Positions 24,753 through 34,858 of a DNA stretch of 64,000 nt are shown here, in pieces. The notes beneath the pieces are model-generated. The model was not told the origin of the DNA. It ran no database searches and worked only from the letters and a program-made list of their open reading frames with translations. Source of the stretch: Vibrio sinaloensis (GTDB lineage: Bacteria > Pseudomonadota > Gammaproteobacteria > Enterobacterales > Vibrionaceae). Numbering within the stretch: position 1 is the stretch's first letter; each line of letters opens with the position of its first letter. The translations under genes and the position numbers were made by a program. The DNA lies in assembly GCF_000808535.1 (NCBI RefSeq), contig NZ_JWLV01000049.1:62001-126000 (forward strand), in the 5' to 3' direction.

Positions 24753-27662
24753 ATGACATTTGCTTTGGGCCAGCGCTGGATTAGCGATACGGAAAGCGAT
24801 CTAGGTTTAGGAACCGTTGTAGCATTGGATGCTCGTACTGTGACATTAATGTTTGCAGCTTCTGAAGAAAATCGAGTGTACGCTCGTAATGATGCGCCCG
24901 TAACCCGAGTAACCTTTAACAGTGGTGACGTTATTGAATGCCAGCAGGGTTGGTCACTGAAAGTTGAGCAAGTTGTCGAAGAACAAGATCTGTTTACTTA
25001 CATCGGTACGCGTGAAGATACAGGTGAAGAAGGTGTGATGCTTCGTGAAATCATGCTAAGCAACCAAATTCGATTCAATAAGCCTCAAGACAAGTTGTAC
25101 GCAGGTCAAATCGACCGCATGGACAACTTTGTGCTGCGTTACCGTGCATTGATGAACCAATATGAGCAGCACAAGAGCCCAATGCGTGGCTTGTGTGGCA
25201 TGCGTGCAGGTTTGATTCCTCATCAGTTATATATTGCGCACGAAGTGGGTCGTCGTCATGCGCCTCGCGTTTTGCTGGCTGATGAAGTTGGTTTGGGTAA
25301 AACCATCGAAGCGGGCATGATCATTCACCAGCAAGTGCTGGCAGGTCGTGCTGAGCGTATTCTGATCGTGGTACCTGAGACGCTGCAACACCAGTGGCTG
25401 GTGGAAATGATGCGTCGTTTCAACCTCCATTTCTCTATCTTCGATGAAGAACGCTGCATCGAAGCGTTTGCTGACTCTGATAACCCATTTGATACTCAGC
25501 AATATGTACTCTGTTCTCTCGATTTCTTACGCAAGAGCCGCAAACGTTTTGAACAAGCACTAGAAGGTGAATGGGATCTATTGGTTGTCGATGAAGCGCA
25601 CCACTTAGAGTGGAGCCCTGAAAAGCCAAGCCGCGAATACCAAGTGGTTGAAGGTTTAGCGGAGCGTACGCCAGGTGTTCTACTGCTAACGGCAACGCCA
25701 GAACAGCTTGGTCGTGAGAGTCACTTTGCGCGTCTACGTCTGCTTGATTCAGACCGCTTCTTTGATTACCAAGAGTTCGTCAAAGAAGAAGAGCAATATG
25801 CGCCCGTTGCCGATTCAGTTAGCGCTCTATTCTCAGGTCAAAAGCTAGAGAACGACGCGAAAAACCAGATTACAGAACTACTTTCTGAACAAGATGTTGA
25901 GCCGTTGTTTAGAATCATCGAGAGTGATTCAGGTGAAGAAGAGAAAGCCGCGGCGCGCCAAGAGCTGATCGATAACCTAATGGACCGTCATGGTACTGGG
26001 CGTGTCTTGTTCCGTAACACACGTGCGGCAATCAAGGGCTTCCCTAAACGCAATGTAAACTTACTACCGATGCCTATTCCGCAGCAGTACACCACATCAA
26101 TGCGTGTATCTGGCATGATTGGCGGCAAAATGAGTGCTGAAGCACGCGCTGTGAAAAACTTATATCCAGAAGAAATCTTCCAAGAGTTTGAAGGTGAAGA
26201 TTCAAGCTGGTGGCAGTTTGATAGCCGAGTGAACTGGCTACTTGAGAAAATTACCGAAAAGCGTAGCGAGAAGATTTTAGTGATCGCTTCTCGCGCAAGT
26301 ACCGCTTTGCAGCTTGAGCAAGCGCTGCGTGAGCGTGAAGGTATTCGTGCAACGGTATTCCATGAAGGTATGTCGATTCTTGAGCGTGATAAAGCGGCGG
26401 CTTACTTTGCGCAAGAAGAGGGCGGCGCACAGGTGCTGATCTGTAGTGAGATTGGCTCTGAGGGTCGTAACTTCCAGTTTGCCAATCAACTTGTGATGTT
26501 CGATCTGCCATTTAACCCAGACCTACTAGAGCAGCGTATCGGTCGTTTGGACCGTATTGGCCAAAATCGCGATATCGATATTCATGTTCCTTATCTGCAA
26601 GGCACTTCGCAAGCCATTCTTGCGCGTTGGTTCGATGAAGGTCTCAATGCGTTTGCCGAAACCTGCCCGACTGGTCGCACGGTTTACGACAAATACGCTG
26701 ACCGCTTAATTGAAATGCTCGCTTCTGGTGATACAACAGAGCTTGATGATGTGATTGCTGAATCTGCAGCCATGAACAAAGAGCTGAAAGCGCAGCTGGA
26801 ACAAGGTCGTGACCGCTTACTTGAGATGCACTCAAATGGCGGCGAAAAAGCGCAAGCGATTGTCGATAAGATCGCCTCAACAGATGGCGATACCAATCTA
26901 GTTACGTTTGCGTTGAGCCTGTTTGATACCATTGGCCTCGATCAAGATGACAAAGGTGAAAATGCTCTAGTGGTAACGCCATCTGAGCACATGTTGGTAC
27001 CAAGCTATCCTGGCTTGCCTTACGAAGGGGCAACCATCACGTTTGACCGTGATACAGCGCTTTCTCGCGAAGACATGCACTTCATCAGTTGGGAACACCC
27101 AATGATTCAAGGCGGTATTGATCTGCTTATGAGTGAAGGCGTGGGAACGGCTGCGGTTTCGCTACTGAAGAACAAAGCGCTACCAGTAGGCACCATGCTG
27201 CTTGAACTTATCTACAAAGTGGATGCACAGGCACCGAAGCGTAGTGGTATCAGTCGTTTCTTACCAACGACACCAATTCGCTTGATGCTGGATGGCAAAG
27301 GTAATGACCTGTCTGCTCAAGTCGAGTTTGAAAGCTTTAACCGCCAACTGAGCCCTGTGGGTCGTCATATCGCGACTAAGTTAGTCTCTTCTGTGCAAGC
27401 TCAGGTGCACCAGTTAGTTGCGGCGGGAGAGACGCTTATCGTTGAGAAAGTGGAAGCGATTCGTAATCAAGCTCAGCAAGAGATGCAAGCTAGCCTTAAC
27501 AGTGAACTAGAGCGCTTGCAGGCATTGAAAGCGGTCAACCCGAACATCCGTGATGAAGAGATTGATGCCATTGATGAGCAAATCAAAGAGCTAACGGGCT
27601 ACATCGGCCAAGCTCAGTATCAACTCGATTCGTTACGAATGATCGTCGTATCACATAATTGA
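24753..27662 (+). CDS. rapA: RNA polymerase-associated ATPase RapA (HepA)
   Basis: This 969-residue Swi2/Snf2 translocase binds RNA polymerase and recycles it after transcription. It has an N-terminal Tudor-like domain (residues 3-110), helicase motif I ADEVGLGKTIEAGMI near residue 173, DEAH in VVDEAHHLEW, and LLTATPEQLG. The second lobe carries EIGSEGRNFQFANQLVMFD and the motif VI QRIGRLDRIGQ; a long C-terminal region follows. Length matches E. coli RapA (968). It is followed after a terminator by rluA, the same neighbour as in E. coli. Confidence 0.97.
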   Translation: MTFALGQRWISDTESDLGLGTVVALDARTVTLMFAASEENRVYARNDAPVTRVTFNSGDVIECQQGWSLKVEQVVEEQDLFTYIGTREDTGEEGVMLREIMLSNQIRFNKPQDKLYAGQIDRMDNFVLRYRALMNQYEQHKSPMRGLCGMRAGLIPHQLYIAHEVGRRHAPRVLLADEVGLGKTIEAGMIIHQQVLAGRAERILIVVPETLQHQWLVEMMRRFNLHFSIFDEERCIEAFADSDNPFDTQQYVLCSLDFLRKSRKRFEQALEGEWDLLVVDEAHHLEWSPEKPSREYQVVEGLAERTPGVLLLTATPEQLGRESHFARLRLLDSDRFFDYQEFVKEEEQYAPVADSVSALFSGQKLENDAKNQITELLSEQDVEPLFRIIESDSGEEEKAAARQELIDNLMDRHGTGRVLFRNTRAAIKGFPKRNVNLLPMPIPQQYTTSMRVSGMIGGKMSAEARAVKNLYPEEIFQEFEGEDSSWWQFDSRVNWLLEKITEKRSEKILVIASRASTALQLEQALREREGIRATVFHEGMSILERDKAAAYFAQEEGGAQVLICSEIGSEGRNFQFANQLVMFDLPFNPDLLEQRIGRLDRIGQNRDIDIHVPYLQGTSQAILARWFDEGLNAFAETCPTGRTVYDKYADRLIEMLASGDTTELDDVIAESAAMNKELKAQLEQGRDRLLEMHSNGGEKAQAIVDKIASTDGDTNLVTFALSLFDTIGLDQDDKGENALVVTPSEHMLVPSYPGLPYEGATITFDRDTALSREDMHFISWEHPMIQGGIDLLMSEGVGTAAVSLLKNKALPVGTMLLELIYKVDAQAPKRSGISRFLPTTPIRLMLDGKGNDLSAQVEFESFNRQLSPVGRHIATKLVSSVQAQVHQLVAAGETLIVEKVEAIRNQAQQEMQASLNSELERLQALKAVNPNIRDEEIDAIDEQIKELTGYIGQAQYQLDSLRMIVVSHN

Positions 27663-27687
27663 TGCGGTCTTAGAACTCTTTAAACTA

Positions 27688-27713
27688 AACCCAGCGTAAT
27701 GCTGGGTTTTTAT
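27688..27713 (+). terminator. Terminator between rapA and rluA
   Basis: AAACCCAGC and GCTGGGTTT pair around a four-base loop followed by TTATT. It lies within 15 bases of the rluA start, so rluA either has its own promoter or is expressed by read-through. Confidence 0.8.
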
Positions 27714-27725
27714 TGGATGAACACA

Positions 27726-28463
27726 ATGGCTATGACCGAATACAACCCGCCGCGCGAACCTTGGGTTGATATTGTATTTGAAGACGAACACATCTTGGTG
27801 GCAAACAAGCCGTCTGGATTATTGTCGGTGCCAGGCAGGTTGGAAGAACACTATGACAGCTTGTGGTCACGCTTAGTCGCAATTTACCCAGATATCCAAG
27901 TGGTGCACCGCTTAGATATGGATACCTCAGGGCTGATGTTGCTCGCAAAGCACAAAGAAGCCGAGCGTTCGCTCAAAAAGCAGTTTCAATATCGCCTTAC
28001 TCACAAAGTCTATTACGCTCGCGTTTGGGGTCACCCAACCAATGAGCACGGAGAAGTCGATTTACCACTGATTTGTGACTGGCCAAATAGACCGAGACAG
28101 AAAGTGTGTTTCGACGACGGTAAGCCGTCAAAAACCTTGTATCAGGTCGTTAAGCGAGAGGAACGAACATCGATTGTACGTCTATTGCCGATTACAGGGC
28201 GCTCGCATCAACTGCGCGTGCATATGCAGGCGTTAGGGCACCCAATCGTCGGTGATGAGTTTTACTCAGAAGGGGAAGCGTTTGAGTTTTCTGATAGGTT
28301 GGAGCTGCATGCCGCAGAGCTCAGTTTTTATCACCCACACAGTGAAGCGTTGCAATGTGCGTTTGTTCCCTGTGACTTCTATCTTGAAGCAGAGGCAATG
28401 ATCTTTAACTATTTTTCGCCTATGCGAGAATTACCGGATTATAAAACGCTGCCACGCCCATAA
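27726..28463 (+). CDS. rluA: Dual-specificity pseudouridine synthase RluA
   Basis: A 245-residue pseudouridine synthase predicted to modify tRNA position 32 and 23S rRNA position 746. It has the RluA-family motif HRLDMDTSGLMLLA with the catalytic Asp near residue 66, an N-terminal VANKPSGLLSVPGR, and ITGRSHQLRVHMQALGHPIVGD near the C-terminal half. I use the ATG at 27726 because earlier in-frame starts (27699, 27717) lie in or against the rapA terminator stem. ATGs at 27726 and 27732 cannot be separated with confidence, and neither has a strong SD. The rapA-rluA pairing agrees with this subfamily rather than RluC or RluD. Confidence 0.93.
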   Translation: MAMTEYNPPREPWVDIVFEDEHILVANKPSGLLSVPGRLEEHYDSLWSRLVAIYPDIQVVHRLDMDTSGLMLLAKHKEAERSLKKQFQYRLTHKVYYARVWGHPTNEHGEVDLPLICDWPNRPRQKVCFDDGKPSKTLYQVVKREERTSIVRLLPITGRSHQLRVHMQALGHPIVGDEFYSEGEAFEFSDRLELHAAELSFYHPHSEALQCAFVPCDFYLEAEAMIFNYFSPMRELPDYKTLPRP

Positions 28464-28500
28464 CTGACTTACCAATAACTTGGCAGTGAAAGGAGATCCT

Positions 28501-29478
28501 ATGTCGCTGCCAACTTCTGCTACCCCAACCGTTGTTTTTCTTGATCGTGCCACGATCCCCACTCAAATTGAGTTACCCGAACTGGCAGTAGAGCATAAGC
28601 GGATCGACTATGACTTTACCTCACCAGAGCAAGTTGTTGAGAGACTTCAAGGCGTTCAGATCGCCATTACCAACAAAGTCATTTTGGACCGCGAGTGTTT
28701 ACGTCAGTTGCCTGAACTTAAGTTGATTGCGGTATCGGCGACGGGGTTTAACAATATCGATATCGACTATTGTGCCGACCATGGTGTTGCGGTGACCAAC
28801 GTACAAGGCTATGCGACTCAGTCGGTGCCGGAACACGTTATCGCGATGATCTTTGCCCTTAAGCGCAATCTATTTGCCTACCATAATGATATCGCCGCTG
28901 GGGAATGGCAGCGTAATAAACAGTTTTGTTTCTTCACTCACCCTATCGGGGATGTCGCGGGCTCGACGCTGGCCATCATTGGCTCTGGCGCGCTGGGTCA
29001 AGCAACCGCAACTCTGGCTAAAGCGGTCGGCATGAAAGTCTTGTTTGCTGAGCGCAAAGGTGCCCCTAATTGTCGAGATGGCTTTGTGCCGTTTGAGGTG
29101 TGCTTGCAACAAGCGGATGCCATCTCTTTGCACTGCCCTTTAAATGAACAAACACTGAATCTGATTGGAGAGGGCGAGCTGGCAATGATGAAGTCTAGCA
29201 GCCTGCTGATCAATACGGGGCGAGGGGGGCTCGTTGATGAAGCTGCCTTGGTTAACGCGTTGAAGCAAAGAATCATTGCCGGAGCTGGGGTCGATGTCTT
29301 TACTCAAGAACCTGCAGATAGCTCTAATCCGCTGTTGGCGAACATGTCGCTACCTAATTTGCTGCTTACTCCACATGTTGCTTGGGGAAGTGACTCATCG
29401 ATTCAGAATCTGGCTAATATTTTGATGGATAACATTACGGCATTTATCAAAGGCGAGAAACAGAACCGCATTGTGTAA
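28501..29478 (+). CDS. D-2-hydroxyacid dehydrogenase (glycerate/hydroxypyruvate type)
   Basis: The 325-residue NAD(P)-dependent enzyme has the GxGxxG Rossmann motif in IIGSGALGQATATLAKAVGM, the signature TGRGGLVDEAALVNAL, and the catalytic His in LLTPHVAWGS near residue 294. The arginine-containing INTGRGG and substrate-side VSATGFNNIDID segments are typical of glycerate dehydrogenase and 2-ketoacid reductases. The ATG at 28501 has a strong AAAGGAG ribosome binding site; a longer in-frame form from 28480 would include that SD and is rejected. The gap from rluA is 37 bases. The physiological substrate is uncertain, and hydroxypyruvate is the closest family guess. Confidence 0.9.
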   Translation: MSLPTSATPTVVFLDRATIPTQIELPELAVEHKRIDYDFTSPEQVVERLQGVQIAITNKVILDRECLRQLPELKLIAVSATGFNNIDIDYCADHGVAVTNVQGYATQSVPEHVIAMIFALKRNLFAYHNDIAAGEWQRNKQFCFFTHPIGDVAGSTLAIIGSGALGQATATLAKAVGMKVLFAERKGAPNCRDGFVPFEVCLQQADAISLHCPLNEQTLNLIGEGELAMMKSSSLLINTGRGGLVDEAALVNALKQRIIAGAGVDVFTQEPADSSNPLLANMSLPNLLLTPHVAWGSDSSIQNLANILMDNITAFIKGEKQNRIV

Positions 29479-29646
29479 TTGAATTGCAGTACGGTGATTT
29501 TAACTTATTGACTTTAAAGTAAATAATCAACTGTGAGCTATGTCTATGCTTGGTTATTATTCTGACTCAATTTATAGACGGGATAAATAAAATGTAAGAA
29601 ATTACGACATCAAAATAATTTATAAATCACGTCAGGAATTTTAGGC

Positions 29647-30825
29647 ATGGACCAAAAACAGTTAACCAATCCCGTTTCATTTCATGGTAGGGGTGGGGAA
29701 TTTTTCGGTATATGGATAGTTAATATCCTCCTTTCTATTGTTACATTAGGTATTTATTCGGCATGGGCCAAAGTAAGAACAAAGCGCTACTTCTACGGTA
29801 ACACTCATATTAGCGGTGATAACTTTGAGTATCACGCCAAACCAATACAGATCCTTAAAGGTCGCATTGTGGCACTCGTCGTGGTTCTTATTTGGTCTAT
29901 TAGTAGCCAATTTTTCCCTGTTGCAAGTATGGCGCTACTGTTAGCATTTTATGCTGCACTGCCTTGGCTACTTTGGAGCAATGCTCGTTTCGATTCCGCA
30001 ATGACGAGCTACCGAAACGTTCACTTCTCCTTCACGGCTCCGCTTAAGAGCGCATACGTTACGCTACTTGGACGTGGCGTAGGTGCATTGCTCATCCTTG
30101 CGGTCTACATAGGTATTTCAATCGCAGTTGGTTCCGTTTCTACCGCAGCAGGAATCGCGATGTGGTTCGGTCTTTTTGCTGTTATGGCAGTGGTTTACGC
30201 GTGGGTTGTTGCTGGTGCTCACCGCTTTTTTGCTAATGGCTATCAATATGGTGATTGGAAGTTTAGCGCAGAAATTACAACAGGTTTCTTTTTGAAGACC
30301 TACTGCAAGGCGATGATCATCGGTGTGTTGTCTGCGCTGGCATTTGCTGTCGTTGCTATGCTCGTTGTGTTTGGTGGTGTTGAATTTAGTCAGCTGCATC
30401 TTTCTGATCTTTCTCAAGTCGGTCATAGTGCAGGGGCGTTTGCGGGTGTTGTCATTGTGTACGCGGCGATGATTGTTTTAACTATCGCGTTGACGGCATA
30501 TACAACGACTCGTGTGCGTAACTATGTTTTCTCTCAACTGGTCGCTCAACAAGAAGAGCAATCAGAAACGGCCTTTAGATTCGCTTCAACCATGAGTGTC
30601 AGTAGCTACATGGGCTTAGTGATTTCTAACTTCTTGCTGCAAGTGATCACATTAGGTCTTGCGCGTCCATGGGTGATGGTGAGAACCAGCCGCTATCTAG
30701 CAGAGAGAACTGCGGTGGTGGGTAACATGACTTTATTAGTGGCGGTTGACCAAGATTCCGATGTGAAATCAGCGGTCACGGATGAAGTTGCTCAGGCATT
30801 TGACCTCGGTATCGGCATCAACTAA
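29647..30825 (+). CDS. DUF898 (YjgN-like) integral membrane protein
   Basis: A 392-residue protein with about eight membrane segments. The N-terminal block FHGRGGEFFGIWIVNILLS, followed by VTLGIYSAWAKVRTKRYFYG, is the DUF898 signature. A shortened, diverged echo of it appears near residues 320-355 (SYMGLVISNFLLQVITLG then ARPWVMVRTSRYLAE), suggesting an internal duplication. E. coli YjgN belongs to the same family and has no assigned role. It is coupled to the M48 peptidase gene by a TAATG overlap, so the two products are made together and probably act together at the inner membrane. Confidence 0.9.
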   Translation: MDQKQLTNPVSFHGRGGEFFGIWIVNILLSIVTLGIYSAWAKVRTKRYFYGNTHISGDNFEYHAKPIQILKGRIVALVVVLIWSISSQFFPVASMALLLAFYAALPWLLWSNARFDSAMTSYRNVHFSFTAPLKSAYVTLLGRGVGALLILAVYIGISIAVGSVSTAAGIAMWFGLFAVMAVVYAWVVAGAHRFFANGYQYGDWKFSAEITTGFFLKTYCKAMIIGVLSALAFAVVAMLVVFGGVEFSQLHLSDLSQVGHSAGAFAGVVIVYAAMIVLTIALTAYTTTRVRNYVFSQLVAQQEEQSETAFRFASTMSVSSYMGLVISNFLLQVITLGLARPWVMVRTSRYLAERTAVVGNMTLLVAVDQDSDVKSAVTDEVAQAFDLGIGIN

Positions 30826-31817
30826 TGCGTTTTCAAGGCAGTGCATTTCCGCCGAATAGCTCAGTTCGACTCGCAGCTGAGCTAGATGCGTCCAGTTCAA
30901 CATCACTTTGTATCGTGACCGAAGAAGAAACGGTTTACTGCGAAGTGGCATGGGTTGAAGTCAGCGCCCCTGTTGGCAACTTGCCCATCCGTTTTAAGTT
31001 TGCCGATGGCTGGATGTTTGTCGCAGATAGGACGCCACAAATCAACGAGTGGCTAAAGCGAAACAAGCGCTCTAGCTTCGTCGAGAAGATGGAAACTAAA
31101 TGGTTCGCTTGGTTGTTATCGGTAGTGTGTTGTATCGGTGTTATTGTCGGCAGTTATGTTTATCTGCTGCCTTGGCTCAGTGAAAAAGTTGCTCATGCCG
31201 TTCCAGATACGGTTGCTGTCGCGCTAGGGGATAAGGTGTTGGCGAGCTTGGACGAGCATTGGGCCCCCAGTGAACTGAGTACTTTGGAGCAGGAGCAAAT
31301 TCGCACAAGAGTGTTCCATTATTTGTCGCAGATCGAGCCATTACCTTACTCAGTCGATATTGTATTTCGCTCTTCAGAGATGGGAGCGAATGCGTTCGCT
31401 TTGCCTGGTGGGAAAATTGTCGTTCTTGATCAAATGGTCAAGTTCGCGGCCAATGAGCAGCAGCTTGATAGCATTATTTTGCACGAGCTTGGCCACGTTC
31501 ATCATCGTCATATGTTAAAGCGTCTTGTTCACTCAAGTATTCTTTCTGTTGGTGTCTCTTTGCTGACAGGTGAGAGCTCAGGAGTGATCGACAACATGGC
31601 TGGTGTCGGCGTCTTTTTCTTGTCAAATGGCCATTCACGGGAAGCCGAGATGGAAGCGGATGAGTATGCGAAACACAATATGCGTGTGATTTATGGCAGC
31701 AGTGAAGCAATGGCAGAAATGTTTGAGCAATTTAGTCAGCAAGAAGAGTTTGCTATACCGGAGTGGCTAAGCTCACACCCTGACTTCGATGAGAGAATTG
31801 AAGCTGCGAGAAATTAG
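30825..31817 (+). CDS. M48-family metallopeptidase, membrane anchored
   Basis: The 330-residue protein has a soluble N-terminal part (about residues 1-90), one membrane segment (about 94-118) and a C-terminal M48 peptidase domain. The zinc motif is HELGH at residues 220-224, with the third ligand in EMEADEYA near 277. The domain faces the periplasm if the N-terminal part is cytoplasmic, but topology is inferred. It overlaps the DUF898 gene by one base (TAATG). The pairing suggests that the membrane protein is a partner, substrate or regulator of the peptidase. The N-terminal region does not match a family I recognise. Confidence 0.9.
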   Translation: MRFQGSAFPPNSSVRLAAELDASSSTSLCIVTEEETVYCEVAWVEVSAPVGNLPIRFKFADGWMFVADRTPQINEWLKRNKRSSFVEKMETKWFAWLLSVVCCIGVIVGSYVYLLPWLSEKVAHAVPDTVAVALGDKVLASLDEHWAPSELSTLEQEQIRTRVFHYLSQIEPLPYSVDIVFRSSEMGANAFALPGGKIVVLDQMVKFAANEQQLDSIILHELGHVHHRHMLKRLVHSSILSVGVSLLTGESSGVIDNMAGVGVFFLSNGHSREAEMEADEYAKHNMRVIYGSSEAMAEMFEQFSQQEEFAIPEWLSSHPDFDERIEAARN

Positions 31818-31831
31818 CCACTAGCAAGAAT

Positions 31832-31870
31832 AAAAAAAGCTGGTCGAGTGACCAGCTTATTTGTTTTTAC
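31832..31870. terminator. Bidirectional terminator between M48 peptidase and valS
   Basis: AAGCTGGTC and GACCAGCTT form a nine-bp stem with a GAGT loop (31837-31858), with A7 to the left and T-rich sequence to the right, serving both convergent genes. Confidence 0.9.
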
Positions 31871-31882
31871 TAGAGGCGAAGA

Positions 31883-34741
31883 TTACAGCGCTGCAATCGT
31901 CGCTTTTTGCTCTTCTAGTTTCACTAGAGTCTCTTTGTAGCCTTCTAGCTTCTCACGCTCTTTAGCAACTACCGCTTCCGGTGCTTTAGCAACAAAGCCT
32001 TCGTTACCTAGCTTGCCTTCGATACGCTTGATTTCACCGTGAGTCTTCTTGATTTCGCCGTCTAGACGAGCAAGTTCCGCGTCTTTGTCGATAAGACCCG
32101 CCATTGGGATCATCAGCTCAGACTTAGCAACCAGTGCCGTTGCGCAAGCTGGTGTTTCTTCACCTGCTTCCAGTACGCGGACAGACTCAAGTTTCGCTAG
32201 AGAAACCAGAACTTGCTTGTTCGCTTCTAAGCGTGCTGCATCTTCTGCGCTCGCGGCTTTTAGCATCACTTCAAGCGGCTTACCTGGGTTGATGTCGTAT
32301 TCAGCACGTAGGTTACGGATGCTAGTGATGAATGACTTCACCCACTCGATGTCATCAAGAGCTGCTTGGTTGAAGTTCGCTTCGTCGAACTGAGGCAGTG
32401 CTTGAAGCATGATTGTGTCACCTTCAACACCGTCAACCAGCGGCTTAACGCTCTGCCAGATAGTTTCTGTGATGTATGGGATCACTGGGTGCGCTAGACG
32501 AAGTGTCTTCTCTAGAACGGTGATTAGCGTGCGACGAGTACCACGTTGCTGAGCTTCGTTACCTTTCCAAAGAACTGGTTTGGTTAGCTCTAAGTACCAG
32601 TCACAGAATTGGTTCCAGATAAATTCGTAAATCGTGTTTGCTGCCATATCCAGACGGAAGTTATCAATGTGACCATTGAACTCTTTTGCTGCTAGTTCAA
32701 ACTGAGACTCGATCCACTTGTCCGCTAGTGAGTACTCGATCTCACCACCGTTGAAGCCACAATCCTGCTCTTCTGTATTCATTAGTACGTAACGGCTTGC
32801 GTTCCATAGCTTGTTACAGAAGTTACGGTAACCTTCCAGACGCTTCATATCCCAGTTGATGTCACGGCCAGTAGAAGCCATAGCAGCAAGAGTGAAGCGT
32901 AGTGCGTCAGTACCGTATGGTTCGATACCGTTTTCAAACGTTTTGCGCGTGTTTTTCTCGATCTTCGCTGCAAGTTGAGGCTGCATCATGTTACCAGTAC
33001 GCTTCTCAACAAGAGACTCAAGGTCGATGCCGTCAATCATGTCGATTGGGTCAAGAACGTTACCCTTAGACTTAGACATCTTGTCACCGTTCTCGTCACG
33101 GATTAGACCAGTAACGTATACCGTCTTAAATGGTACTTGTGGCTTACCGTTCTCATCTTTACAGAAGTGCATCGTCATCATGATCATACGAGCAACCCAG
33201 AAGAAGATGATGTCGAAACCAGTAACGAGTACGTCTGAAGGGTGGAATGTCTTCAGATCATCTGTGTTCTCAGGCCAACCTTGCGTACCGAAGGTCCAAA
33301 GTGCAGAAGAGAACCAAGTATCCAATACATCGTCGTCTTGGCGTAGAACCACAACTGGCGCTAGGTTGTTGTTTGCACGAACTTCTTCTTCAGTGCGACC
33401 TACGTATACATTGCCATCGTTGTCGTACCATGCAGGGATGCGGTGACCCCACCAAAGCTGACGAGAGATACACCAGTCTTGAATGTCGCGCATCCAAGAG
33501 AAGTACATGTTTTCGTATTGCTTAGGAACGAATTGGATTTCACCATCTTCAACCGCTTTAGTTGCCGTTTCAGCAAGAGGTGCGGTGCGAACGTACCATT
33601 GGTCAGTCAGCATTGGTTCAATCACCACGCCGCCACGGTCACCGTAAGGAACCGTTAGATCGTGATCTTTGATTTCATCAAGCAGGCCTAGCTCATCAAA
33701 CTCAGCCACGATCGCTTTACGTGCAGCAAAACGCTCCATACCGTGGTACTTAGCAGGTAGCTCAGTTGAGTACGCGTCACTCGCTTCGCCGTTGGTGTTG
33801 AACACTTCAGCGGCATCACGGATGTTGGCATCAAAGGTTAGGATGTTGATCATTGGTAACTGGTGGCGTTTACCAACTTCGTAGTCGTTGAAGTCGTGCG
33901 CAGGTGTGATTTTTACACAGCCAGTTCCTTTCTCCATATCGGCGTGCTCATCGCCCACGATTGGGATACGACGATCAACGATAGGAAGTAGAATTTCTTT
34001 GCCGATAAGATCTTTGTAACGTGGATCTTCTGGGTTAACCGCAACACCCGTATCGCCTAGCATGGTTTCAGGACGCGTGGTGGCAACTACGATGTAGTCT
34101 TTGCCTTCTGCTGTTTTAACGCCGTCTGCTAGCGGGTAGCGGAAGTGCCACATGTGGCCTTTTTTGTCTTTGTTTTCAACTTCAAGATCAGAAATTGCTG
34201 TGTGCAGTTTAGGATCCCAGTTTACTAGACGCTTACCGCGGTAGATTAGGTCATCTTCGTATAGGCGAACAAAAACTTCTTGAACCGCGTTAGATAGACC
34301 GTCATCCATTGTGAAGCGCTCACGGTCCCAGTCTACCGATGCACCTAGACGACGAAGCTGTTTAGTGATGGTGCCACCAGACTCGCCTTTCCATTCCCAG
34401 ATTTTGTCGATGAACGCATCACGACCGTAATCGTGCTTGGTTTTACCTTCTTCAGCAGCGATCTTACGCTCAACAACCATTTGAGTTGCGATACCAGCGT
34501 GGTCTGTACCGACCTGCCAAAGGGTGTTTTTACCTTTCATACGCTCTGCGCGGATCAGAGTATCCATGATCGTATCTTGGAACGCGTGGCCCATGTGTAG
34601 GCTACCAGTGACGTTCGGTGGTGGGATCATTATTGAGTATGATTCTTTGGTCGTGTCACCGTGTGGCTTGAAGTAGCCTTTCTCTTCCCAAGCTTGATAT
34701 AAAGCTTGTTCAATTGAAGTTGGGTTATATGTCTTTTCCAT
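31883..34741 (-). CDS. valS: Valyl-tRNA synthetase
   Basis: This 952-residue class I synthetase charges tRNA-Val. It has the HIGH-type motif PPNVTGSLHMGHAF (residues 37-50), the editing CP1 domain containing TTRPETMLGDTGVAVNPED, and the KMSKS loop GDKMSKSKGNVLDP near residue 555. An anticodon-binding domain follows, then a C-terminal coiled-coil tail (about 880-950, rich in Lys/Glu). Length equals E. coli ValS (951). It lies downstream of pepA and holC on the same strand, as in E. coli (pepA-holC-valS), though pepA has its own terminator here. Confidence 0.98.
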   Translation of the reverse strand: MEKTYNPTSIEQALYQAWEEKGYFKPHGDTTKESYSIMIPPPNVTGSLHMGHAFQDTIMDTLIRAERMKGKNTLWQVGTDHAGIATQMVVERKIAAEEGKTKHDYGRDAFIDKIWEWKGESGGTITKQLRRLGASVDWDRERFTMDDGLSNAVQEVFVRLYEDDLIYRGKRLVNWDPKLHTAISDLEVENKDKKGHMWHFRYPLADGVKTAEGKDYIVVATTRPETMLGDTGVAVNPEDPRYKDLIGKEILLPIVDRRIPIVGDEHADMEKGTGCVKITPAHDFNDYEVGKRHQLPMINILTFDANIRDAAEVFNTNGEASDAYSTELPAKYHGMERFAARKAIVAEFDELGLLDEIKDHDLTVPYGDRGGVVIEPMLTDQWYVRTAPLAETATKAVEDGEIQFVPKQYENMYFSWMRDIQDWCISRQLWWGHRIPAWYDNDGNVYVGRTEEEVRANNNLAPVVVLRQDDDVLDTWFSSALWTFGTQGWPENTDDLKTFHPSDVLVTGFDIIFFWVARMIMMTMHFCKDENGKPQVPFKTVYVTGLIRDENGDKMSKSKGNVLDPIDMIDGIDLESLVEKRTGNMMQPQLAAKIEKNTRKTFENGIEPYGTDALRFTLAAMASTGRDINWDMKRLEGYRNFCNKLWNASRYVLMNTEEQDCGFNGGEIEYSLADKWIESQFELAAKEFNGHIDNFRLDMAANTIYEFIWNQFCDWYLELTKPVLWKGNEAQQRGTRRTLITVLEKTLRLAHPVIPYITETIWQSVKPLVDGVEGDTIMLQALPQFDEANFNQAALDDIEWVKSFITSIRNLRAEYDINPGKPLEVMLKAASAEDAARLEANKQVLVSLAKLESVRVLEAGEETPACATALVAKSELMIPMAGLIDKDAELARLDGEIKKTHGEIKRIEGKLGNEGFVAKAPEAVVAKEREKLEGYKETLVKLEEQKATIAAL

Positions 34742-34858
34742 AGCTATAGATATTCTGCTGATAGGTCTGGTTTAATTCTAAGTCAATCTTTATAAGTGAG
34801 GGATCTCTGACAAGATCGCCTTAGCTATAAGGATTGACCGGTTATTGGTGCGGTGGTG

